The translations under genes and the position numbers were made by a program. From Typhlomys cinereus (taxonomy: Eukaryota; Chordata; Mammalia; Rodentia; Platacanthomyidae): a stretch of DNA of 64,000 nucleotides. Under the pieces are notes generated by a model that did not search any database, was not told the origin of the DNA, and saw nothing but the letters and a program-made list of their open reading frames with translations. Where the stretch lies: positions 2,256,042 to 2,320,041 of the forward strand of contig JALPQD010000231.1 in NCBI GenBank assembly GCA_023101885.1, read 5' to 3'. Shown here one piece after another: positions 52,825-63,222 of this stretch (position 1 is its first letter; every line of letters begins with the position of its first letter).

Positions 52825-53085
52825 GGCTGTGTTTGTAAGTGCACAGATATGTACAAAAACATACAGATACACGGACACACACAAACACACATATAAGCTT
52901 ACATGCATGTGTGTGCACACATACACATGCATAGGTATAGACAGAAATACACAGGAAAACAAATGCACAGAAAGATATAGAAACCCAGTAACACACAAGA
53001 TCACATGTACACACACACACATGCACACACACACATGGACATACACACACACACACACACACATATGCACATACGCTTCCTGTCT
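52825..53085 (+). repeat. CA/ACATACAGATACAC degenerate array
   Basis: Imperfect CA-rich repeat ending in (AC)n at 53044-53062. No adjoining SINE head is evident. Confidence 0.9.
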
Positions 53086-53394
53086 CAGCAATGGTGAGCA
53101 CTGCTGTCCGTTGCTGATAGTGTCCGTGTGGCTAAATGTCTGATCACTGTGTCCACTCTCAGGTGGTCCTGAGTCTCTGCCCCACCCCAGCCTCTGGGCG
53201 TTTGACACACAGATCTGTGTCTTCAGTGTTTTTTCTCCCCTACAGACTCTCTGAGGTTGTGGTCTCAGGATGCTCTGTTTCCAAAGAGAACTGGGAATGA
53301 TCAGACTGAACGTAGTTGGGTTCAGAAATGATCTGTCCGCATGCAAAGGTGAGGGGCAAATAATTTCGAAGTGCCTTTGAAGGAGAAGGGGGTG
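53086..53394. other. Unique sequence
   Basis: Nothing recognised. Confidence 0.4.
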
Positions 53395-54275
53395 ATGGAT
53401 GGGGGAGGGGTGGTGGGTGGGGTGCTGGTCGATGAGGGGAGGGAATAGAGGATGAGGGAGGGAATGGTGGGTGAGAGGAGGGGGATGGTAGATGTGGGGG
53501 GAAGGTAGATGAGGGGACGTGGTGGATGGGGGAGGGGTTGGTGGGGGAAGGATGGTGGGGAGGGGATAGTGGGGAGGAAATGGCGGGGAGGGGATAGTGG
53601 GGAGGAAATGGCGGGGAAGGGATGGTGGGGAGGGGATGGTGGGGAGGGGATGGTGGGGAGGGGATGGTGGGGGAGGGATGGTGGGGAGGGATGATTGCGG
53701 GGTTTGGGGGAGGGGATGGTGGGGAGGGGATGGTGGGGAGGGGATGGTGGGGAGGGGATGGTGGGGAGGGGATGTGGGAGGGGATGGTGGGGAGGGGATG
53801 GTGGGGAGGGGATGGTGGGGGGGTTGGGGGGGGTTGGTGGGGAGGGATGGTGGGGGAGGGGATGGTGGTGGAGAGGGGATGTGGGGAGGGGGTGGTGGAG
53901 AGGAGATGGTGGGGGGGATGTGGGGAGAGGGATGTGGGGAGGGGATGGAGGGAGGGATGGTGGGGGAGGGAGGGGGGAGGGATGGGGGGAGGGGATGGTG
54001 GGGAAGGGATGGTGGTGGAGAGGGGATGTGGGGAGGGATGGTGGGGAGGGATGGTGGGGAGGGGATGGTGGGGAAGGGATGGTGGTGGAGAGGGGATGTG
54101 GGAGGGGATGTGGGGAGGGAATGGTGGGGGGAATGGGGAAGGGATGGTGGGGAGGGGATGGTGGGGAGAGGATGGTGGGGAGGGGATGGCGGGGAGGGAT
54201 GGTGGGGAGGGGGTGGCGGGGAGGAATGGTGTGGGAGGAGCAGTGTGGTGGATAAGGGGAGGGAACGGTAGATAA
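53395..54275 (+). repeat. 0.9-kb G-rich array (GGGGAGGGGATGGT)
   Basis: Main unit 14 bp, ATGGTGGGGAGGGG, with ATGGCGGGGAGG, GATGTGGGGAGG and ATGGTGGTGGAGAGGGG variants. The strand is nearly free of C. All three plus frames are open (Gly/Trp/Val, 186-224 codons) as artefacts. The edges decay into ATGAGGGGAGGGAAT-type units. Confidence 0.97.
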
Positions 54276-55899
54276 GGGGCGAGGACAGTGGACGAGGAGG
54301 ATGGAACGGGTGGATGAGGCCTAGACTTGTACGGTCTGCTAAGGGATCCTGTGTCTACAACACCTACCTACCAAATACCTTGAAAATACCTTTAAGTCCT
54401 CGTGCCCGGCAGGAGTTGCCAGTACTTGGTGCTCGTGGGCAGCAGGCTGGTGCCAGTCTCAGTCGTAATCTGAGTGGCTGAGGAGCCTCATTCCCACTCC
54501 GTCTTCTCAGGGGCCCGAGAAGGCTTCCTTGAGGGCTCTTGGTCTGCCAGGCTGTGCGACCTGCCTGTGCGCATGTCTGAGAGATACGCTGTCTCAGATG
54601 TATCTGTGCCTGTCTTCATGGGCGTGCAGTGTCTTCACGTTTTTGCAGGAATTCATTTGTACCCTTTGTCTGTTGGTTCTCTCACAGCTCCCCAAAGCCT
54701 AGGGATGTGGAACCTTCTCTCTAGTCTCTCTGGAATGCAGTCATCCAGATTTCATGCTGTCCCCTACTTTGCCTGGGCCAAAATGAATGTGGATAGAGTC
54801 GCAGGTCACTGCGATTAGGTGAGTGCTATGATTTCAGGGGGATATGTTCTTGGAGCAGAGTGAAATGACTGAGAGAGCAGAAGCCACTGAGAGCGAACCC
54901 CAAGAAGGGTCTAGAGTTGAATCCTAACCCCCTTACTCTAGTTGCACAGACTAGTTTCTTTGGTAAAAGAGCTTGTTTCCCTGGGTCTCCTCCAGCTGTG
55001 TTGGGAGGGTCTTTCATAGAACAACATACACGGAACGTGGTGGGGGGAGGACCACCTCTGTGGAGTCTGCAGAGGTCCAACCCACCTGAAGCCCCCTTGT
55101 CTCCGATATAAGCGTCACCTGGGGGTATGCCGCAGCTCCCCTGAAAAACCCTTCAGTGCTGATTGATGTGAATGTCCAGGGCTGAGCTGGCTGGGGGTGG
55201 AGTCAGGAAGTCCCCGGATGGATACTTCCGCTCTAGCAGCAGAGCATGACAGTGCTGGTGTGTCAGCGTCAACTCATCTTCAGCGGCCCTGCCACATGAA
55301 TGCACCGATCTCACCAGGAGCAACTCAATCGTGTTTAAACGGTAATTAACGCAGCAACATGATGCAGTAGGTAATGGGCTTTCTCTGCAAGACCGTTTAT
55401 GCGGATCAGTCCAGCAGCGTTCTGGGATAGGCTGGAAGACTCTCAGACTGTTTCCTCTGCCATCTGGCCAAGAGGTTGTGGCGAGGGGAAGGCGAGAGGT
55501 AGGCTCAGTGATGAGAAGGAAAGATGGCGTCTCAGAAATGGCTGGAATCGGTGTGTGTGGGATCCACCCAGTGTGGCGTCTGAGCATCTTGGTGGTCAAG
55601 TTAAGTTTCTATGTTCTTTTCTTTTTGTAATAATTGATTTGATTAAACTTTCCTTCTTTGCAAGTTTGGTGCATATGCCTACTTGTTGGAGGATTCGGCT
55701 GACATTATATGGAAAAATAAGACAAGACAAGGGAAATGAAATAAAACATTAAGCAGTAAAACCCATGAACAAACACACAGACTGAATCAGGGCAGCACCA
55801 GCTCTGGATTCTCAGTTTTCTATGAGTTTGTGGACTCGGTTCTTGCTTGCGGCCCACAAGGGCTTCAGTAGTTGCCTCCCCTGGACTGATCGGATCGCT
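54276..55899. other. Unique sequence, no gene recognised
   Basis: About 1.6 kb with no recognised repeat. The best frames (114 aa at 54474-54818 plus, 148 aa at 55153-55599 minus, 117 aa at 55399-55752 plus) have no known domain, and the last two overlap on opposite strands. Confidence 0.45.
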
Positions 55900-56005
55900 A
55901 AAGCCATGAACCAGGATTTGCTGTAGGAACCCAGCTGCTTGTGTTGGGGTCTTGCTTCTCGTAGCCCTGTCCTTTGTGAACAAGTCTGCTATCCCTCCAG
56001 CCCAC
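55900..56005 (-). mobile_element. Possible tRNA-headed SINE remnant, minus strand
   Basis: The end CAAGTCTGCTATCCCTCCAG CCC resembles a reversed rodent SINE head, and CTGGACTGATCGG with CAGGATTTGCTGTAGGAACC could be its middle. Strongly diverged. Confidence 0.35.
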
Positions 56006-57045
56006 ACCCTGGAAGTCATCGGTGCGCCTTCTCTGTATTGCATGTGTATGAGTGTGGCATGCGAGTGCATGTTCACATATTCACGTGTGTGCGTTTGTAC
56101 GCGGGGACCACTGGTGGCTTGTCCGCTTGCACGACAAATGCCTGGTCTTAACCATTTTGTTTTGCGGGCAGGTGGTTACGACGCACAGTCATAACCAGAG
56201 CTTCTGAAGCCACGTGCTTCTCGGCTCGGTGGCTCCTTTTTCAAAGCTTCTCATTGCTTCTGTATCTTGCTCAGGCAAAGACCCTTAATAGTGCAACTGG
56301 CGTTCACCTTCACAGACTGCTGGGCGTCCTCGCTTCTACCCGTTGGTGTCTCCTTCGAAGAGTCTGACCTCAGGAGTTAATGCTTCTTCTTTATGAGTGT
56401 GACATTTGTTTGGTCAATTGGGAAACTGGGACTTTTGTTTACCAATCCTTTCATCTTCTGCTTTTTGACTGTAAAGGTCATTTTTCAGTTTTCCAGGAAG
56501 TTGTGCCTATCTTCTACCCTAATTGTCAGCAAACATCAAGCACAGGACACGATCATGTAAAAACAGAATCGATGCTAAGTTTAAAGTGTCATATCAAATG
56601 GAAAACAAGCTTTGGGGCTTCTGAATATAACCTCAGTTACACAAACAAAGTATCTAATAATGAGACTAGCAGACCATAAGGGAATGGATGAAAGCCCCCA
56701 CTTCAAATCAGTAGTGTTTGTGCGCATACAGCCTGCAATCTCTTTGTGAAAAGATGTCCAACCACCCTCCTGGCCTGCAAGTCCTCTTTTCTCCTTTTCC
56801 TCCCTCCCCTCTCTTCTCCCCATACCTCCCTTCTCCTCTCTAGTAATGTGACAGTCTGAAAACACTGCACCTACCTAAGTCCTGGTTCCTTCTTGCTCGA
56901 CAACTCTCTCTGCCACTTATCTCTTTTCTCTAATATTTACTGGAGGTGCTGAAGTGGACTTAATTCGTCCTTGCAATACTTTGTTTAGACATCTCCTCAG
57001 CTAAGTATCTGACTTCATTCCTTAGAGGTTCTGCCTTCAGGCTGA
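56006..57045. other. Unique sequence, no gene recognised
   Basis: A short GTGTATGAGTGTGGCATG-type degenerate TG stretch at 56040-56100, a CT-rich part at 56780-56840, otherwise single-copy looking. Confidence 0.45.
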
Positions 57046-57378
57046 GATGGCTCAGCAGTTAATGAACATGTACTACAAACAAAAGGACCCAGAATTGAGA
57101 GGGATTGTTGCTGGGCTGTGGGTGGGCATGTTGGTCCTGTAATTCCAGCCGTGGACTCCCACAAAGACTGGGATTCTCCAGAGAGAGCTGACTAGCCACA
57201 GTAGACCTACCAGGCTGTGGGTCTAATCAGAGACTTAGCCACAAAGTAAGATGGAAGAGTGTTGGAGGATTGTTCCTGATGTCAACCTCAGGCCTCCACA
57301 CCCCACTTCAACTTGCATGTGCATCTGTACACACGTTTGCCTATCCACACACATGCACATATGCAAGCACCTCCACAC
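57046..57378 (+). mobile_element. B4-type SINE, plus strand
   Basis: Head GGCTGAGATGGCTCAGCAGT, B1-like GTCCTGTAATTCCAGCCGTG, and the characteristic 3' part CCTGATGTCAACCTCAGGCC, TCCACACCCCACTTC followed by a CA-rich tail. Confidence 0.85.
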
Positions 57379-57539
57379 ACACACATGAAAATGGAAAAAC
57401 AAAGTCTTACTGTCTATATAGCATAGCTGCCAAGACATTTACATATTTTTGCATATTTGTGGAAATAGAATCCATTTCTTGGTACCAAAATCGGGAGCAG
57501 TCTGCCAGGGCTGATATTCTAAAGCATCATATATTGAAT
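57379..57539. other. Unique sequence
   Basis: Nothing recognised. Confidence 0.35.
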
Positions 57540-57860
57540 GGCAGAAACTTTACCGATAGAAATTTCTTACAGCTCTGGAAGCTTGAAAATTATGATCCAG
57601 ATTCTGGTTGGCTACGTGTCTGGAAAGGGCTCCACTTCTGACTTAGAAATAAATAATTTTCTTACTGTGTTTGATATGGAGCAGAAGTTCTTTGAATTAT
57701 TTTCTTACAAAGACCTTAATGGCAACTGGTCAGAGACCTAAACCTAAGAATTCATTTCACCTTAATTCTTTAATTTTAATGCAGCTACACTGGATTTCAA
57801 CATACGAGTTTCTTCAGGGGACATACATTCCCACATGCAGGTGGCAACCTTCCTGAAGGC
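57540..57860 (+). repeat. Old mammalian interspersed repeat
   Basis: ATAGAAATTTCTTACAGCTC with TGGAAGCTTG at the left and GGATTTCAACATACGAGTTT at the right follow the order of a common eutherian repeat ('agaaatttattttctcacagttctggaggctgg...gacttcaacatatgaattt'). Family name not remembered with certainty. Confidence 0.45.
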
Positions 57861-57875
57861 ATTGCGATGGTTTTC

Positions 57876-57988
57876 TCTGTTTTGCAAATGAGGTCTCTAA
57901 GGCTTAAAGAAAGAGCTTTGTCCAAGGTCAACCCAGTGAATGAAGACGCAGAGCCAAAGGCCATTTATACTCAAACTTGGACTCATAA
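57876..57988 (-). mobile_element. MIR fragment, minus strand
   Basis: TTTTGCAAATGAGGTCTCTA, AGGCTTAAAGAAAGAGCTTT, GTCCAAGGTCAACCCAGTGA, GACGCAGAGCCAAAGGCC. This follows reversed MIR ('tacagatgaggaaactgaggcacagagaggttaagtaacttgcccaaggtcacacagc'). Confidence 0.65.
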
Positions 57989-58189
57989 ATACACAAAGAG
58001 CTAACTGCATATAGACTGCAACCTACAAAGAAGGGCTTGAACATGGTCACATGTAAGATAAGACTTTTGGGGGAGAAGTAATCTGAAGTAGGAGGAATTC
58101 CAGGGTCTGTAGCAAAGAAGAGAGACTGTGGTTAGCACAGGGCCTCTCAAAGCCTCTCAAAGCAGGACCTGGCTTGTCAAATTCTTGTG
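57989..58189. other. Unique sequence
   Basis: Nothing recognised. Confidence 0.35.
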
Positions 58190-58320
58190 CCTATTCGACA
58201 AAATGCTTGACAGAACAATTCAAAGAAGAATGATTTATTTTGGTTTTAGGGTTTCAGAGAGTTCAGCCCATAGAAATTTCTTACAGCTCTGGAAGCTTGA
58301 AAATTATGATCAAGAATGGA
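58190..58320 (+). mobile_element. URR1-like head joined to a duplicated 42-bp segment
   Basis: 58190-58269 reads CAAAATGCTTGACAGAACAA, GAATGATTTATTTTGGTTTT and GGTTTCAGAGAGTTCAGCCC, the start of the URR1-like family. It is interrupted at 58270 by 42 bases identical to 57556-57597. Confidence 0.55.
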
Positions 58321-58519
58321 CAATGAGGAGGCTTTTGCCATTCCGAGAAGGGCAGGAAGGGGGGGTGGACCTCCCCAGAAACCTGCCTCCTGATTTCAAC
58401 CATCACTTACCCCCTGCAGCGTCCAGGTCCCCCAAAACAGAATCACCGACTGGGGAATGAGCACCCTACTCAGACACTGGTTCGCTGAACCACAAGCAGA
58501 ACCTCCTCACACTCGTGAA

Positions 58520-58760
58520 GAAAGCACCGGGGCCTGGGGAGGCGCTCAGGATAAAGCCTTTGCATCGCAGCAGAAGGACCTGAGTGTCTCTCCCCAGATC
58601 CCTCGTGAAAGGCCAAGTGGATACGAGGGTAGCTTGTGCTTCTGGCATGGAAGGGGGAGACTGGGAAACCCCAGAGCAAAGCAATAGGGGGTGGAATACC
58701 CCTATGATTTCTGGTATTACCCTTGGACCTCCACAAGCACACACATACTTAATGCCCTCT

Positions 58761-58800
<40 letters not shown>
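58520..58800 (+). mobile_element. B3-like SINE (copy E), plus strand, with (CA)n tail
   Basis: Diverged head (GGGGAGGCGCTCAGGATAAA, CATCGCAGCAGAAGGACCTG), middle (TTGTGCTTCTGGCATGGAAG), 3' part (ACCTCCACAAGCACACACAT, AATGCCCTCTTGCGCGCACA) and pure (CA)n to 58798. Confidence 0.75.
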
Positions 58801-58802
<2 letters not shown>

Positions 58803-58944
58803 TGCAAAAAGGCATTGTGAAATAAAAATAAACTTTTGTTTGAGTTATATCCACCAATGTGTAGAGCATTAGTGGCTGAAGTAGGGAAGACTTAAAAGTA
58901 TTCATTCACTTCAAAGTCATACATTCGTATCACATTAGTACAAA

Positions 58945-58992
58945 TATATATTTCATATATGAGATATATGTATATATGATATATATGATTGC
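58945..58992 (+). repeat. AT-rich (TATA)n-like tract
   Basis: ATATATATTTCATATATGAG and GATATATGTATATATGAT words, self-complementary. Confidence 0.8.
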
Positions 58993-59034
58993 ATTTGCCA
59001 AAATGTAGTGAAAATGGTGGCATTTGAAGCATTT

Positions 59035-60247
59035 GTAGAGATAGCCGGGTTCTCGTGGTCTCTACAGAATCAGCCGGGTTCTCATGGTCTCTATGGGGAC
59101 AGCTGGGTTCTCATGGTCTCTACGGGGACAGCCGGGTTCTCATGGTCTCTACAGAATCAGCTGGGTTCTCATGGTCTCTACAGAATCAGCTGGGTTCTCA
59201 TGGTCTCTACAGAATCAGCCGGGTTCTCATGGTCTCTATGGGGACAGCCGGGTTCTCGTGGTCTCTATGGGGACAGCTGGGTTCTCATAGTCTCTACAGA
59301 ATCAGCTGGGGTCTCGTGGTCTCTATGGGGACAGCTGGGTTCTCATGGTCTCTACGGGGACAGCCGGGTTCTCATGGTCTCTACGGAATCAGCCAGGTTC
59401 TCGTGGTCTCTACGGGGACAGCCGGGTTCTCATGGTCTCTACAGAATCAGCCGGGTTCTCGTGGTCTCTACAGAATCAGCCGGGTTCTCGTGATCTCTAC
59501 GGGGACAGCCGGGTTCTCATGGTCTTTACAGAATCAGCCGGGTTCTCGTGGTCTCTACAGAATCAGCCGGGTTCTCGTGATCTCTACGGGGACAGCCGGG
59601 TTCTCATGGTCTCTACAGAATCAGCTGGGTTCTCATGGTCTCTACGGGGACAGCCGGGTTCTCATGGTCTCTACGGGGACAGCCGGGTTCTCATGGTCTC
59701 TATGGGGACAGCCGGGTTCTCGTGGTATCTATGGGGACAGCTGGGTTCTCATGGTCTCTATGGGGACAGCTGGGTTCTCGTGGTCTCTACGGGGATAGCT
59801 GGGTTCTTGTGGTCTCTATGGGGATAGCCGGGTTCTCGTGGTCTCTATGGGGACAGCCGGGTTCTCGTGGTCTCTATGGGGATAGCCAGGTTCTCGTGGT
59901 CTCTACGGGGACAAATGAGTTCTCGTGGTCTCTACGGGAACAAATGAGTTCTCGTGGTCTCTACAGAATCAGCCGGGTTCTTGTGGCCTCTACGGGGACA
60001 AATGAGTTCTCGTGGTCTCTACAGAATCAGCCGGATTCTCATGGTCTCTACGGGGACAGCCGGGTTCTCATGGTCTCTATGGGGATAGCCGGGTTCTCAT
60101 GGTCTCTACGGAATCAGCTGGGTTCTCGTGGTCTCTATGGGGACAGACGAGTTCTCGTGGTCTCTATGGGGACAGCCGGGTTCTCATGGTCTCTACGGAA
60201 TCAACCGGGTTCTTGTGGTCTCTACAGAATCAGCTGGGTTCTTGTGG
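59035..60247 (+). repeat. 29-bp minisatellite, about 42 copies
   Basis: GCCGGGTTCTCATGGTCTCT recurs every 29 bp (CCGGGTT at 59045 and 59074). Units end in ACAGAATCA, ACGGGGACA or ATGGGGACA, plus rarer ACGGGGACAAATGA and GGGGATA forms. Because 29 is not a multiple of 3 and the unit has no stop, all three plus frames are open (99-247 codons) and read one shared 29-residue cycle. These are artefacts. Confidence 0.97.
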
Positions 60248-61126
60248 CCTCTGCGCCCAGGTTCTGGCTGGTGGTTGGAGCAGATGCAGCTGGGAAGAGC
60301 CGCATCTCTGAGCAACCTCTTTGCGGGACACGTACTCCATGTTACCTCAGGGTTCCATGAACTCTTCCCATCCTGGCGCTGAGGAATCCGCGCGTAGGAC
60401 CTGCACACTGGGTTCTTTCTGCTCACGCACGGTTTGAAGGCGTCTCGTGTTGGCCATTTGAAAATAATGGTTCACTGAGTTAATGTAGATCTTTCAAATT
60501 GTGACATATTTTATTATGTGAAACCCAAAGAAAAATGTCACATCCCTTAATACCACTCACGCATCACATCAGAAAAGACTTTTTAAGCACCGAGAAGCTG
60601 CCGGATGCGTGACGGCAGATACGAGTTTTTAACAGAATCTCCCTTTTCACTTGAAGAGATTTCTGTCATCACGTTGGATCCCTAGTTGTTATTCTTAAAG
60701 GGATAGAATTGCCTCATTCATTTCCCAAACAACACCTGCCACACACCCAAGTCTAAATAACTTCACTTTTCTAGTAACAGTTGCAGTCAATAGGGAAACC
60801 ACTAGTTCTTGCAGCTCACGGTTGTGAGTGAGCGTGTCTCTGTGGCAACCGTGGCATTCTGTGGGCAGCAGGAACCTGGGTGCATCTTCTATTTCATCTC
60901 CCAGAATGTAACATGCACACACACTCAAGGTCAAGTTCTTACTACTCCATCAAGAATGTTTCTAATTGGACCTGAAATTTATTTTATTGAGTGCTTATGA
61001 CCATGAAGATCACAGAGGTAACTGTAGCTCTCGTTCATGCTAAGATGCCGGTGCTTTTCTTACTTGGTGCAGATGTTAGCCTAGTAAACAGGCAAATAGG
61101 CTTCGGTATTATTACAAAACCTGTTT
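60248..61126. other. Unique sequence, no gene recognised
   Basis: 60460-60690 is AT-rich and non-repetitive (CCCTTAATACCACTCACGCA) and could be conserved noncoding DNA. No domain-bearing frame. Confidence 0.4.
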
Positions 61127-61232
61127 GTTTTTTTTTCTGGTCTGGTTTTGGTCTTGCAGGCCTAGGAATTGAACCCAGGTCCTGCACACGTGAGGCAAGC
61201 CTCCTGCAGCTGACCTGTGCCCTCAGCCTCCT
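61127..61232 (-). mobile_element. ID-type tRNA-derived SINE, minus strand
   Basis: Poly(T) at 61129-61137, then GGAATTGAACCCAGGTCCTG, CACACGTGAGGCAAGCCTCC, TGCAGCTGACCTGTGCCCTC. This is a reversed ID head with the B box (GGTTCAATTCC in the sense strand). Confidence 0.75.
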
Positions 61233-61239
61233 TTTCACG

Positions 61240-61388
61240 TGGGATTTTGATTCAGGGTCCCAGGCGTCTCTGCAAGCAGGCCTGGAACGCCCTCCGTAGC
61301 CCTGGCTGGCCTTGAACCTGTGATCTCTGTAGTCTCAGAGGCCTCCTGAGTATCTGGGAGTGCAGGCCTGGTGACACCACAGTTTTGA
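61240..61388 (-). mobile_element. B1-like SINE, minus strand
   Basis: GATTCAGGGTCCCAGGCGTC, CCCTGGCTGGCCTTGAACCT, GTATCTGGGAGTGCAGGCCT, GGTGACACCACA. Follows the ID element directly; since the head comes before the B1 part, this is two insertions rather than one B4. Confidence 0.75.
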
Positions 61389-62424
61389 TGTTCAGTTCCC
61401 TGGCTGGGTCTTTAGGAGCCCCTTACCTCCTGTAGGAGACCCTTTGAGACCATCTGGTGTAAAGGAATTCTACCGTGGGGAGGAATTCCACAAGGAAGTG
61501 GGGAGCAAGCCTTGCGGATAGACCTCAAGTCTCAGGGCTCTGGAGTGAGTCTGGGGTGTGGCCCAGAGAAGACCTGATGGAGGTTGGTGAGAAGAGAAAG
61601 GTGTTGCCAGGAGATTTTATGCTCAGCAGCAAGATTCTGGGAGAATTTCTGTCCGTGGGAAACCAAGCGTCTCTGTAACTTGTTAAAAACAGAATGTCAT
61701 TACCCCTGTGTCTGTCGTCTGTGAAGTGGGAATGTAATGATGTTACAGAATGGGGGTGGGATGGGGAGGTCAGCGGTGAGCGCCATGACCTTCAGGTCTC
61801 TGTGTCTGATGAGGAGATGTTCTTATACCAGCACTGCAGAATGCTCTAGAAGGCTTGGGAAAGTCCCGATGGCTTCCTCCCAGACAAAGGTCCAAATCAG
61901 GGGAAACCACATTTCTCTCCTAGTCCCGAGGGGTGTGGAAGCCGCTTCTCAGGGTAGCACTGCAGAAGCAATGGAACCTGAATCCACACGGCGTCCTTCC
62001 CAGCCGGGTGCCGGCGGACCACGGCCTGGTACTCACATCTGTGGTGGAAGTCGATACCCCCCCTTGCTATTCCCGTTTCACTTGATTTCATTTAATTTTA
62101 CCCAAGAATGAAAAGTTTACCTACATTTTATCTTTAACCATCCGAACAATAACTTGGACAGTAAATGAGTCAATATTTGCATTTTCCAACATTTTCTGTT
62201 TTTGCTGTGCTTAATTGGTACTAAAGCCAGATAACTGACCTCTATAGGCACGCTTGACTGCTGACATTTTAGCCCACTAGCATATTTTTCTTCCCTGGTG
62301 GGTGTCACAAACCATCTTTGCCACTTTTCTGAATGTGTCCAAGCTTCCCTTCTTCTGTAGCTTGGGAGCATGGACTCATTTTCAATACTGCTGCTAAAGA
62401 TGGAACAGGGATGTTGCTTTCAAA
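61389..62424. other. Unique sequence, no gene recognised
   Basis: Ordinary sequence. A 124-codon plus frame (61737-62111) has no domain. Confidence 0.45.
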
Positions 62425-62822
62425 TCCTTCATCCACTTAACAAATGTTGCGTCAACGTTGCAGACTTTGTGCTGGGTGCGGGAGCCAGAGAGAGAACCGG
62501 GCAGGCGTCGGTTGTCATTTCAGTCTGGGAGGTGTTGATAAGTCAGTAGAAAGTTCTAGAACTGTGTGGTGAGGGAGGACCTGCCGGTTCGGATCCGTGG
62601 ATTCCTGGGACACGGGGAGTCTGAGCTAAGACTTAGGGCGAACTAGGTGAGGAAAGCAGGAGGGAAGAGCGGCAGGCGGTGGAATGACGGTGTACAGTGA
62701 ACCCTGGAGACACGCCGCCTTCGAGAAGGCTGATGCAGTTGGCTGGGGAGCGCAGGTCCAGGCGGAGGTAGAGAAAGAAGGAATGGGTAAGAAGGTGGAG
62801 GTTTAAGCAGGGTCTTTGTAAT
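62425..62822 (+). repeat. Old mammalian interspersed repeat (family not named)
   Basis: CTTAACAAATGTTGCGTCAA, GACTTTGTGCTGGGTGCGGG near the left, and GGCTGATGCAGTTGGCTGGG, GGTTTAAGCAGGGTCTTTGT near the right follow the order of a common eutherian repeat that starts 'caacaaatatttattgagcacc...tgtgctaggtgctgg' and ends 'agggccttgtaggcc'. Confidence 0.5.
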
Positions 62823-62975
62823 GATTCGTAGTCAGTATCGACCTGATACCCTCGAGGCCCCTGAGAAGCATCCTGTAGATTAACTTAATCGGCTCTGGGC
62901 CCGCCTGTGAGCGATGGTGTTGATTGCTTAAAGATGTGCACATACCCAGCAACACTGGGGGCAGGGTTATGCCCT
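62823..62975 (-). mobile_element. Possible URR1-like fragment, minus strand
   Basis: CTCGAGGCCCCTGAGAAGCA, GATTAACTTAATCGGCTCTG, GGCCCGCCTGTGAGCGATGG and TGTTGATTGCTTAAAGATG resemble the reversed right half of the family ('agtcatctgagaagagggaacctcaattgag...tgattgatg'). Confidence 0.4.
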
Positions 62976-63004
62976 AGAGGTGCAGAGCCCATTGAATAAT
63001 CACA

Positions 63005-63222
63005 CAGCCATGCATGCATTCACACATGTGGTCACACACGCATTCACACATGCAGTCACACACGCATTCACACATGCAGCTACATATGCATTCACACATG
63101 CATTCACAATGCAGCCACACATGCATTCACAATGCAGCCACACATGCATTCACAATGCAGCCACACATGCATTCACAATGCAGCCACACATGCATTCACA
63201 ATGTAGCCACACATACAGTCAC
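63005..63222 (+). repeat. 23-bp CA-rich minisatellite
   Basis: Right part has exact units ACACATGCATTCACAATGCA plus GCC, 23 bp. The left part is an older, looser CACACATGCATTCACACATG form. About 9-10 units. Frames read His/Thr/Ala cycles (artefact). Confidence 0.95.

Noticed and set aside
53597..54275. Three plus-strand Gly/Trp-rich frames of 186-224 codons
   Set aside because: All three phases of the G-rich array are open, so openness carries no information.
59008..60360. Repeating 160-247-codon frames that look like a modular repeat protein
   Set aside because: The same peptide cycle occurs in all three phases because 29 is not a multiple of 3. That is a property of the DNA repeat, not selection on protein.
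61140..61232. A tRNA gene suggested by the B-box-like sequence
   Set aside because: It is the head of an ID-type SINE with a poly(T) (reversed A tail), not a foldable tRNA.
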